Shown: in pieces, positions 47,064 to 54,645 of the stretch
Layout: each line of letters opens with the position of its first letter
Position numbering within the stretch: position 1 is the first letter of the stretch
Assembly (NCBI RefSeq): GCF_019052805.1
Contig: NZ_JAHQRJ010000003.1
Coordinates: 62,001 to 126,000 of the forward strand
Source: Noviherbaspirillum sp. L7-7A
GTDB taxonomy: Bacteria; Pseudomonadota; Gammaproteobacteria; Burkholderiales; Burkholderiaceae_D
Direction of reading: 5' to 3'
DNA length: 64,000 nucleotides
Program-made: the position numbers and the translations under genes
The notes under the pieces: model-generated
What the model saw: the letters and a program-made list of their open reading frames with translations, nothing else
Told to the model about the DNA's origin: nothing
Databases searched by the model: none

Positions 47064-48869
47064 ATGTCTTCAGTACTGAAAAAGACCGAGACCGACGAGA
47101 CCACCCTGCTGAAAGAGCAGAGCCAGGAGGCAGGCCAGGCGCAGGGCGCGGACGTTGCCGAGCAGACCGACGGCTTCCACGTGCTTCTCGATGCATTGAA
47201 AGCCAATGACGTCGAGACCATTTACGGCCTGGTCGGCATCCCCATCACTGACCTGGCCCGCCTGGCGCAGGCCGAGGGCTTTCGCTTCATCGGCTTCCGC
47301 CATGAAGCCAATGCCGTCAATGCCGCCGCCATCGCCGGCTACCTGACCAAAAAGCCCGGCATCGCCATGACCGTTTCCGCACCCGGCTTCCTCAACGGCC
47401 TGGTCGCGCTGGCCAATGCCACCGTGAACTGCTTCCCCATGATCATGATCTCCGGCTCCTCCGAGCGCGAGATCGTTGACCTGGCCCAGGGCGACTATGA
47501 AGAGCTCGACCAGCTCAATGCCGCCAAGCCTTATGTGAAGGCCTCCTACCGCATCAACCATATCGAGGACATCGGCATCGGCGTGGCGCGCGCCATCCGC
47601 GCTGCCGTCTCCGGCCGTCCCGGCGGCGTCTATCTCGACGTGCCGGCCAAGCTGCTCGGCCAAGCCATGGATGCCGCCGCCGCCCAGCGCTCCATCGTCA
47701 AGGTGGTCGACCCGGCACCGGCCCAGCTGCCCGCACCCGACGCCATCGCCCGCGCGCTGGACGTGCTGAAGAAGGCCAAGCGCCCGGTCATCATGCTCGG
47801 CAAGGGCGCCGCCTATGCCCAGGCCGATGCCGACATCCGCGCCTTTGTCGAGCGCACCGGCATCCCGTATCTGGCCATGTCCATGGCCAAGGGCCTGCTG
47901 CCCGACAACCATCCGCAGGCTGCCATCGCCGCCCGCTCTTACGCCCTGAAGGAAGCCGACTGCGTCATGCTCATCGGCGCGCGCCTGAACTGGCTGCTCT
48001 CGCATGGCAAGGGCCCGACCTGGGGCGGCAAGGACCACAAGGACTGGGCACAGAAGAGCTTCGTGCAGATCGATATCTCGGCACAGGAGATGGACTCCAA
48101 CGTGCCCATCGATGCACCCCTGGCCGGCGACATCGGCTCCACCGTCTCGGCACTGCTGGCCGCGATCGACCAGACCGGCTTCGACAAGCCCGATGCTGCC
48201 TGGACCGGCGCCATTGCCGAAAAGCGCGATGCCAACGTCGCCAAGATGGCCAAGACCCTGTCGGCCAAGTCCGCGCCGATGAACTTCATGACCGCGCTGT
48301 CGGCCATGCGCGATGTGCTCAAGGACAAGCCCGATGTCTACCTCGTCAATGAAGGCGCCAACACGCTGGATCTTGCGCGCAGCGTGATCGACATGATGGA
48401 GCCGCGCAAGCGCCTGGACTCCGGCACCTGGGGCGTCATGGGCATCGGCATGGGCTATGCCATCGGCGCGGCGGTGACCAGCGGCAAGCCGGTGGTGGCG
48501 CTCGAAGGCGACTCGGCGTTTGGCTTCTCGGGCATGGAAGTCGAGACCATCTGCCGCTACAACCTGCCGGTGACGGTGGTGATCTTCAACAACAACGGCG
48601 TCTACAAGGGTTGCGATGTCAACCCCACCGGCGGCGCCGACCCGGCCCCCACCGTGTTCGTCAAGGGCGCGCGCTACGACATGCTGATGCAGGCCTTTGG
48701 CGGCGAGGGTTCGACCGTGAACACGCCCGAGGAACTGTCGGCGGCGCTGGCGCAGGGCATCAGTTCGGGCAAGCCCACGCTGATCAATGTGGTCATCGAC
48801 GAGAACGCCGGCACCGAGAGCGGACGCATCACCCATCTGAACCCGCAGAGCGCAGCCAAGAAGAAGTAA
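47064..48869 (+). CDS. oxc: Oxalyl-CoA decarboxylase
   Basis: A 601-residue ThDP enzyme that converts oxalyl-CoA to formyl-CoA and CO2. The N-terminal ThDP part has [15 protein letters not shown] and the catalytic Glu81 in GFRHEANAV. The middle domain has [20 protein letters not shown]. The C-terminal ThDP motif runs from [31 protein letters not shown]. It resembles the Oxalobacter formigenes enzyme throughout but has about 28 extra Glu/Gln/Thr-rich residues at the N-terminus. AGGAG six bases before the ATG supports that start. It is followed after 58 bases by frc. Confidence 0.97.
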   Translation: MSSVLKKTETDETTLLKEQSQEAGQAQGADVAEQTDGFHVLLDALKANDVETIYGLVGIPITDLARLAQAEGFRFIGFRHEANAVNAAAIAGYLTKKPGIAMTVSAPGFLNGLVALANATVNCFPMIMISGSSEREIVDLAQGDYEELDQLNAAKPYVKASYRINHIEDIGIGVARAIRAAVSGRPGGVYLDVPAKLLGQAMDAAAAQRSIVKVVDPAPAQLPAPDAIARALDVLKKAKRPVIMLGKGAAYAQADADIRAFVERTGIPYLAMSMAKGLLPDNHPQAAIAARSYALKEADCVMLIGARLNWLLSHGKGPTWGGKDHKDWAQKSFVQIDISAQEMDSNVPIDAPLAGDIGSTVSALLAAIDQTGFDKPDAAWTGAIAEKRDANVAKMAKTLSAKSAPMNFMTALSAMRDVLKDKPDVYLVNEGANTLDLARSVIDMMEPRKRLDSGTWGVMGIGMGYAIGAAVTSGKPVVALEGDSAFGFSGMEVETICRYNLPVTVVIFNNNGVYKGCDVNPTGGADPAPTVFVKGARYDMLMQAFGGEGSTVNTPEELSAALAQGISSGKPTLINVVIDENAGTESGRITHLNPQSAAKKK

Positions 48870-48927
48870 GCACGCAACGCATCCGAGCACACCAGAGAAC
48901 AACCGAGACACTCAAGGAGATAGACAC

Positions 48928-50196
48928 ATGGACAAACCGCTGCAAGGACTCAAGATCATCGACTTCACCCACGTCCAGGCCGGCCCGGCCTGCACCCAGA
49001 TGCTGGCCTGGTTTGGCGCGGACGTGATCAAGGTCGAGCGCCCCGGCGCCGGCGACGTTACCCGCAGCCAGCTGCGCGACATTCCCGATGCCGACGCGCT
49101 GTACTTCACGATGCTCAACTCCAACAAGCGCTCGCTGACGCTGGACACGAAGAAGCAAGAAGGCAAGGACGTGCTGGAGAAGCTGATCAAGGAGTCCGAC
49201 GTGATGGTGGAGAACTTCGGTCCCGGCGCGCTGGACCGCATGGGCTTTACCTGGGAGCGCATCCAGGAACTGAACCCGAAGATGATCCTGGCTTCGGTCA
49301 AGGGCTTCTCCGAAGGCCATCACTATGAAGACCTGAAGGTCTACGAGAACGTGGCGCAGTGCGCCGGCGGCGCAGCCTCGACCACCGGCTGGTGGAAGGG
49401 CGAGAATTCCGAGCCGACGATTTCGTCGGCGGCGCTGGGCGACTCCAACACCGGCATGCACCTGGCCATCGGCATCCTGACGGCCTACATCGGCCGCCAG
49501 AAGACGGGCCGTGGCCAGAAAGTGGCGGTATCGATGCAGGACGCGGTGCTGAACCTGTGCCGGGTCAAGATGCGCGACCAGCAGCGGCTGGAGCGGGTGG
49601 GCTACCTGGAAGAGTATCCACAGTATCCGCACGAGATGGAAGCCTTTGCCGACAAGGTCACGCCGCGCGGCGGCAATGCCGGCGGCGGCGGCCAGCCGGG
49701 CTGGATCCTGAAGTGCAAGGGCTGGGAGACCGACCCGAACGCGTACATCTACTTCACGGTGCAGGGCCATGCCTGGGAGCCGATCTGCGACGCGCTGGGC
49801 AAGCCGGAATGGAAGACCGACCCGGCCTATACGACGCCGAAGGCTCGCCAGCCGCACATCAACGAGATCTTTGCCACGATCGAGGACTTCATCAAGGACA
49901 AGACCAAGTTTGAGGCGGTGAACGTGTTCCGCAAGTTCGACATCCCGTGCGCGCCGGTGCTGTCGATGAAGGAACTGCTGGTGGACGAGTCGCTGCGCAA
50001 GTCGGGCTCGATCGTGGAAGTGGAGCATCCGGTGCGCGGCTCGTACTTCACCATTGGCAGCCCGATCAAGTTCTCGGACCTGAAGCCGGAAGTGACGGCG
50101 TCACCGCTGCTGGGCCAGCACACCGACGAAGTGCTGGAAGAGCTGGGCTACAGCACGCAGCAGATCGCTGCGATGCATGAGGCCAAGGCGGTGTAA
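48928..50196 (+). CDS. frc: Formyl-CoA:oxalate CoA-transferase (copy 1)
   Basis: A 422-residue class III CoA-transferase that moves CoA from formyl-CoA to oxalate. The catalytic Asp is Asp172 in [16 protein letters not shown]. The flexible glycine loop typical of Frc is intact (GGGGQPGW, residues 252-259). The start is marked by AAGGAGA. Together with oxc it forms a two-gene operon closed by a terminator and completes the oxalate-to-formate cycle. Confidence 0.96.
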   Translation: MDKPLQGLKIIDFTHVQAGPACTQMLAWFGADVIKVERPGAGDVTRSQLRDIPDADALYFTMLNSNKRSLTLDTKKQEGKDVLEKLIKESDVMVENFGPGALDRMGFTWERIQELNPKMILASVKGFSEGHHYEDLKVYENVAQCAGGAASTTGWWKGENSEPTISSAALGDSNTGMHLAIGILTAYIGRQKTGRGQKVAVSMQDAVLNLCRVKMRDQQRLERVGYLEEYPQYPHEMEAFADKVTPRGGNAGGGGQPGWILKCKGWETDPNAYIYFTVQGHAWEPICDALGKPEWKTDPAYTTPKARQPHINEIFATIEDFIKDKTKFEAVNVFRKFDIPCAPVLSMKELLVDESLRKSGSIVEVEHPVRGSYFTIGSPIKFSDLKPEVTASPLLGQHTDEVLEELGYSTQQIAAMHEAKAV

Positions 50197-50224
50197 GCAG
50201 CACCCTGCCCTATCTCCAGAATCG

Positions 50225-50259
50225 CGTCCGGCTTCCAACCAGGGGCCGGACGTTTTTTT
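50225..50259 (+). terminator. Intrinsic terminator of oxc-frc
   Basis: CGTCCGGC and GCCGGACG form an 8-bp stem with a 12-base loop followed by seven T, 28 bases after the frc stop. Confidence 0.9.
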
Positions 50260-50285
50260 ATGACTAAAACTACGGGAGGGACGCC

Positions 50286-50723
50286 ATGGAAACATCCATC
50301 GACTTTGAGCAATTGCTCAAGGCCATAGGCGACGGCGTGGTCGTGGCTGACGCCAGGGGCAACATCATATTCTGGAATGCGGCGGCCGAGCGGATCTTCG
50401 GCTTCACCGAGCAGGAAGCCATCGGCAAATCGCTCGACCTGATCATCCCGGAACGGCAGCGACAGCGTCACTGGGATGGCTATCAAAAGACCATGGACAC
50501 CGGGCAAACCCGCTATGGCCATGATTTGCTGCGGGTGCCTGCCCTGCACAAGGAAGGGCGGCCGCTATCGATTGCGTTCACGGTGGCGATGCTCTACACG
50601 CCGGATCATAAAGTGTCGGCCATCGTCGCTGTCGTGCGTGATGAGACTGCGCGCTGGACGGATGAGCGCGACATGCGCAAGCGCATCGCGGAGCTGGAAG
50701 CGAGTCAGAAGCAGGCCGTTTGA
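50286..50723 (+). CDS. Single-domain PAS protein
   Basis: A 145-residue protein made of one PAS domain (about residues 8-120): LLKAIGDGVVVADARGNIIFWNAAAERIFGFTEQEAIGKSLDLIIPERQRQRHWDGY, then a PAC-like end with VVRDETARWTDERDMR and a short helical tail. No kinase, cyclase or DNA-binding output domain is present. It may bind heme, flavin or another small ligand and signal by contact. GGGAGGG precedes the ATG. It lies between two terminators, so it is expressed separately from oxc-frc. Confidence 0.88.
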   Translation: METSIDFEQLLKAIGDGVVVADARGNIIFWNAAAERIFGFTEQEAIGKSLDLIIPERQRQRHWDGYQKTMDTGQTRYGHDLLRVPALHKEGRPLSIAFTVAMLYTPDHKVSAIVAVVRDETARWTDERDMRKRIAELEASQKQAV

Positions 50724-50739
50724 GGAAATTACCGTAATT

Positions 50740-50769
50740 AAAAAAGCCCGCAGCAAGCGGGCGTTTTTT
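50740..50769. terminator. Bidirectional intrinsic terminator between the PAS and HPP genes
   Basis: GCCCGC-AGCAA-GCGGGC with an A-run on the left and six T on the right; it serves the convergent PAS and HPP genes. Confidence 0.9.
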
Positions 50770-50783
50770 CCGAAAGGCCAGGG

Positions 50784-51986
50784 TTAGACGCCTGAACCCG
50801 ATACCGCAGCAAGCCTGGCGCTGCGCACCGGCCGGCCCAGGTTCTTCTCGTACAGGGTAGCAATCATGTCGGACTGGGTGACCATGCCCACCAGGCGGCG
50901 CTCCTCGTCCACAACAGGAATCGAATGCAGGCCGGCGTCGGACATCAGCGGCACCAGTTCAACCACAGGCTGTTTCTCATAGGCGGTGCGCACATCTGTG
51001 TGCATGATCTGTCCCACGACTTCAGGCTTGATCGAATGGGTATGGCGTATCGGCTGCAGCAGGCGCTGCAGGCCATGCCCGAGCCGCGCATATTTCCCGG
51101 CCTTGGCATGCGCGATGAAGTCCGCTTTGGTGATAATGCCTATGACGCGATTGCCACGGTCAACGACAGGCAATGCGGTCAGCCGGTGCTTGTGCAGCAT
51201 GTCCCACGCCTCCTGCAACTCGCTGCCGAACATCACGCTGCGCACATCGCGCGACATCACATCGGCGCAGCGGGTAATGCCGAAGCGCCGCTGATAGGCC
51301 TGCATCTCGGTTTCGACCAGAATGGTCTGCAGATCTTCCCGGCTGATGTCGAGCACCTGGTTATAGCGCGCCAGCACGGCGTCCAGGTCTTCACTCGTGA
51401 TGCCAAGGCGGGCGGTCGGGATCGGATCCCGGGTCTCATGCCGAGTGGCCGGGTCAGCTTGCACCCGATGGGGGTAGCGCCTGCCGGTGGCATTGTTGTA
51501 GAACAGTGCCGTACCCAGCAACAGCAGCGAATTCAGGGCAACCGGATAAAGGATGAACTGGTAGCCCATCGCATGGATCGCAGGGCCACCCAACACCGCG
51601 GTCAGCGCCACGGCGCCACTGGGAGGATGCAGGCAGCGCAGCATGAACATGGCGGCGATGGCAAGCGATGCGGCCAGCGCGGCGGCCAGCAGCGGCGTGC
51701 CGATCAGCTTGGCGCAGGTCACGCCGATCAAGGCGGCCACCAGATTGCCGCCGATGATGGACCATGGCTGCGCCAGCGGACTAGCTGGCACGGCGAACAG
51801 CAACACGGCGGATGCGCCCATCGGCGCTATCAGCAACATCGCATTGGCGGGATCGGGAAGGATGACATAGGTGCACAGGCCGGTAAGGATGAGGCCGAAC
51901 AAGGCGCCCGCGCAGGCGCGCATCCGCTCGAAGCGGTCAGTGGTTCCGGGAGCGGGCAAGAGGCTGGACAGGAATTCGATTTTCAT
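50784..51986 (-). CDS. HPP-family membrane protein with two C-terminal CBS domains (copy 2)
   Basis: A 400-residue paralog of the gene at 5142-6314 with the same order of parts. The HPP membrane domain is at about residues 20-160, with CLHPPSGAVALTAVLGGPAIHAMGYQF. A linker follows, then a CBS pair with HRLTALPVVDRGNRVIGIITKADFIAH and HSIPVVDEERRLVGMVTQSDMIATLYE. The product may be a transporter gated by nucleotides binding the CBS pair. A 13-of-14 match to the Crp/Fnr-type palindrome lies 250 bases upstream, which copy 1 does not have. The Shine-Dalgarno is weak (AAAGAA). Confidence 0.86.
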   Translation of the reverse strand: MKIEFLSSLLPAPGTTDRFERMRACAGALFGLILTGLCTYVILPDPANAMLLIAPMGASAVLLFAVPASPLAQPWSIIGGNLVAALIGVTCAKLIGTPLLAAALAASLAIAAMFMLRCLHPPSGAVALTAVLGGPAIHAMGYQFILYPVALNSLLLLGTALFYNNATGRRYPHRVQADPATRHETRDPIPTARLGITSEDLDAVLARYNQVLDISREDLQTILVETEMQAYQRRFGITRCADVMSRDVRSVMFGSELQEAWDMLHKHRLTALPVVDRGNRVIGIITKADFIAHAKAGKYARLGHGLQRLLQPIRHTHSIKPEVVGQIMHTDVRTAYEKQPVVELVPLMSDAGLHSIPVVDEERRLVGMVTQSDMIATLYEKNLGRPVRSARLAAVSGSGV

Positions 51987-52231
51987 TCGTATTCTTTGAA
52001 AGACGTGGCTTCGAGGCTGGCGGACAGGCTGAAGATGTCATGCCGGCCGCCTGCAGCTTGTCGCCGAGGGAAACCCTGCACACGGCAAGCGGCGGAGCAG
52101 GTTTGTGGCCGTCGCAGCCCAGGACCTATGCGATTGCCATCCCTGACTGCAACGCCGGCGTCGGCCAGGGAGGCTGCGGCCGTTTCCTTCACTGGCGGAA
52201 TTCATTGTATGAAATCAGGGCTGTTTGTCAC

Positions 52232-52247
52232 ATTGACCATGGTCAAG
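52232..52247. promoter_or_regulatory. ATTGACC-N2-GGTCAA box upstream of HPP copy 2
   Basis: ATTGACCATGGTCAAG matches the palindrome at 13 of 14 fixed positions. It lies between the terminator at 52294-52324 and the HPP gene, so its target is most likely the HPP gene, from which it is centred about 253 bases. Confidence 0.55.
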
Positions 52248-52293
52248 CATGAAAAAATTGGGCAGTGACCGCGGGCTTTCGGGCAGCGGCAAG

Positions 52294-52324
52294 TAAAAAG
52301 CCCACGCAGGCAAAGCGTGGGCTT
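52294..52324 (-). terminator. Intrinsic terminator of the zinc-finger peptide gene
   Basis: AAGCCCACGC and GCGTGGGCTT form a 10-bp stem with a 7-base loop. On the minus strand the stem is followed by a short U-rich stretch (complement of AAGTAAAA). Confidence 0.8.
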
Positions 52325-52438
52325 GAACGTGCCCGGCGAGCGGGCACATGAATCTGTGGATCTTTTGCGGACAACGGGCTCGTCGGCCCACACCAGCAAA
52401 CGCAACTGCAGAGGCTGCTGGTATAGGCCAAACGCCCG

Positions 52439-52645
52439 CTAGCAGTGAACCACGCCGGATCCGTCGCAACGGGAACAGGCTTCGGTGCCAACACCGTGGC
52501 AGGAAGGGCACCTGGCCGGCTCAGGGCTTTCGCCTGGCGCCATGTTAACGATCGCCTCGCTGTTTTCCTTTGCGACCTTTCCTGTTCCCTTGCATCTGTG
52601 ACATTGAAGTATGCCGCTGCCATTGCACTTTGGACATGCCGCCAT
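52439..52645 (-). CDS. Stand-alone DnaJ-type zinc-finger peptide
   Basis: A 68-residue protein built from four CxxCxGxG repeats: CPKCNGSG (Cys4/7), CHRCKGTG (Cys15/18), CPSCHGVG (Cys46/49) and CSRCDGSG (Cys57/60), plus a C-terminal Cys68. This is the cysteine-rich module of DnaJ without the J-domain or the substrate-binding domain. The two repeat pairs are separated by a 27-residue linker. It should bind two zinc ions. AAGGAGA lies a few bases before the ATG, and a terminator follows. The role is unknown; a metallochaperone or thiol-redox role is conceivable. Confidence 0.82.
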   Translation of the reverse strand: MAACPKCNGSGILQCHRCKGTGKVAKENSEAIVNMAPGESPEPARCPSCHGVGTEACSRCDGSGVVHC

Positions 52646-52743
52646 GATCGTCTCCTTAATCTAATGTTCGACTACCTACGTCTGATTGCATTCGATGCCG
52701 GCCCGTTCCCGGCCATCGCTCCCCATCCTGCATCCTGAACAGA

Positions 52744-53712
52744 TCAGGCCGCAGCCATAAGCCGCCGCACATGCGCCGCCGTGCCATTGGCCAGGCCTTC
52801 CATGCTATATCCCCCTTCCAGTACTGACACGACGCGGCCCTTGCAAGTGGCATCGGCGATCCGCATCAGCTCATCGGTTATCCAGCGAAAATCATCGTCC
52901 TGCAATTCAAGCGACGCCAGCGGGTCCAGATGGTGGGCATCGAACCCGGCCGAAATGATGAGGAATTCAGGCGCGAAGTCGCGCAATGCCGGCAGGATCT
53001 CGGCCTCGCTCCTGGCCCTGAACTGGGCAGAGTCGCAGCCGCGCGCCAGCGGCAGGTTCACGATGTTATGGTCAACCCCGGTTTCATTGCGGCTTCCAGT
53101 GCCGGGATAGAAGGGCGACTGATGGCTCGACGCGTAGAACATGCCCGGCTTGTTGTAGAAGGCCGCCTGGGTGCCGTTTCCATGGTGAACATCGAAGTCC
53201 ACCACGGCAACCCGCGTCAGGCCATGGCGCTCGGCCGCATAGGCCGCCGCAATCGCGGCCTGGTTGAAGACGCAAAAGCCCATTGCCCGGTCGGGCTCGG
53301 CATGGTGGCCGCATGGCCGGGTTGCGCAGAATACATTGTCGACTTCGCCGGCCATCACCGCGTCGACGCCGGCGCAGGCAGCGCCCACGCAGCGCATGAC
53401 GGCTTCCAGCGAACCGGGCGACATCACGGTGTCGCCGCCGTCCAGCACCAGGTAACCCCGGCTCGGCGCGTTGTCCATGATTTGGTCGATGAAGTCGGCG
53501 TCGTGAATCAGCGCCACCTGGTCCCGCGTGCCCAGCGGCGCGTCCTGCCACTGCAGCGCTTCGAAGCCCGGCGCCTTCAGTGCCGCCAGCACGGCGCGCA
53601 GGCGCTCCGGCGACTCGGGATGCCCTGGCCCGGGCTTGTGTTCCATGCAGGCGGCATGGGTATAGATACGTGTGGTCATGGCGATGCATGCCGGCGCTTG
53701 CGCGACCGGCAT
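52744..53712 (-). CDS. Histone deacetylase-family (acetoin utilization/AphA-type) protein
   Basis: A 322-residue zinc-dependent deacylase of the class II HDAC-like family. The active-site segments are HAEPDRAMGFCVFNQAAIAA, VAVVDFDVHHGNGTQAAFY and LIISAGFDAHHLDPLA, with His and Asp ligands intact. Bacterial members deacetylate polyamines or other small amides or lysines. I favour the start at 53712, preceded by AAAGGAGG, though the ATG at 53679 fits homologs. It follows fdhD on the same strand after 87 bases, so it could be read with the formate dehydrogenase genes. Confidence 0.88.
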   Translation of the reverse strand: MPVAQAPACIAMTTRIYTHAACMEHKPGPGHPESPERLRAVLAALKAPGFEALQWQDAPLGTRDQVALIHDADFIDQIMDNAPSRGYLVLDGGDTVMSPGSLEAVMRCVGAACAGVDAVMAGEVDNVFCATRPCGHHAEPDRAMGFCVFNQAAIAAAYAAERHGLTRVAVVDFDVHHGNGTQAAFYNKPGMFYASSHQSPFYPGTGSRNETGVDHNIVNLPLARGCDSAQFRARSEAEILPALRDFAPEFLIISAGFDAHHLDPLASLELQDDDFRWITDELMRIADATCKGRVVSVLEGGYSMEGLANGTAAHVRRLMAAA

Positions 53713-53799
53713 TGCCTCCTTTCAGCTAACCGGTCCAGGGCATGGGGTGCCGGAGTGGCTAGTCCCATCGCTGGCCGGAGAAAACAGAAAATACGAAAC

Positions 53800-54645
53800 T
53801 CAATGGGCATGCGCGGCCAGCTCTAGCAATTCGGGCTCGAACACCATTCTTTCCTTCCCGGTCAACAGCAGGAAGTGCTTGCCAGTGCAGCGGGTCAGCA
53901 GCGACATGCCCAGCTGCTGCGCCACCATGTGGCCCATCTGGGTCGTTCCCGAGCGCGACAGCAGGAAGGGAATTCCCATCTGCGCGCCCTTGATGACCAT
54001 CTCGGAAGTCAGCCTGCCGGTGGTATAGAAGACCTTGTCATCGCCGTGCACGCCATCGAGCCACATCAGGCCCGAGATCGCATCGACCGCGTTATGGCGG
54101 CCCACGTCCTCGACGAAATAGATCAGTTCGCCTTTCGCCGAAAACAGCGCGCAGCCGTGCACCGAGCCAGCCTGCTTGTAGATCGATTGCTGCAAGCGGA
54201 TGGTGTTGACGATGCTGTACAGCACAGACTGACGCAGCCGCGCATGGGGCGACAGCACGATGCGGTCGACCTCATCCATCAGCCCGCCGAACACCGAGCC
54301 TTGGCCGCAGCCGGTAGTGACCACCTTGCGGGCAGTGCGCTCCTCGATATCAGCGATGCCGTTGACCGTTGTGACGGCCACGGCATCGACGGACCAGTCG
54401 ACCTGCACCGAGCGGATCTCTGAGATGTCCTTCACCAGGCGCTGGTTACGAAGGTAGCCCAGCACCAGCGCCTCGGGCGCGCCGCCCAGCGTCATCAGCG
54501 TGACCAGCTCGCGCTTGTCGACATACACCGTCAACGGCCGCTCGGCCGGTATTGCAATGGTGCTGGCCCTGCCCCGCTCGTCCAGCACGTCGATGTCGTG
54601 GGTCAGCGTGGCGGCGGCATTGGAAAGGAAGGGAAGATGCTTCAT
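53800..54645 (-). CDS. fdhD: Formate dehydrogenase accessory protein FdhD/FdsC
   Basis: A 281-residue protein of the FdhD family, which delivers sulfur to the molybdenum cofactor of formate dehydrogenases. The motif VVTTGCGQGSVFGGLMDEVDRI holds only one Cys, whereas E. coli FdhD uses a Cys-x-x-Cys pair. It has family segments GALFSAKGELIYFVEDVGRHNAVDAISGLMW and FYTTGRLTSEMVIKGAQMGIPFLLSRSG. Its start overlaps the fdsA stop by four bases, so it is translationally coupled to the enzyme it serves. Confidence 0.93.
   Translation of the reverse strand: MKHLPFLSNAAATLTHDIDVLDERGRASTIAIPAERPLTVYVDKRELVTLMTLGGAPEALVLGYLRNQRLVKDISEIRSVQVDWSVDAVAVTTVNGIADIEERTARKVVTTGCGQGSVFGGLMDEVDRIVLSPHARLRQSVLYSIVNTIRLQQSIYKQAGSVHGCALFSAKGELIYFVEDVGRHNAVDAISGLMWLDGVHGDDKVFYTTGRLTSEMVIKGAQMGIPFLLSRSGTTQMGHMVAQQLGMSLLTRCTGKHFLLLTGKERMVFEPELLELAAHAH

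Noticed and set aside
47070-48911. Long minus-strand frame (613 codons) opposite oxc
   Set aside because: It is the antisense shadow of a well-conserved gene; its peptide is His/Gly/Asp-rich low-complexity without motifs, as expected from high-GC codon use.
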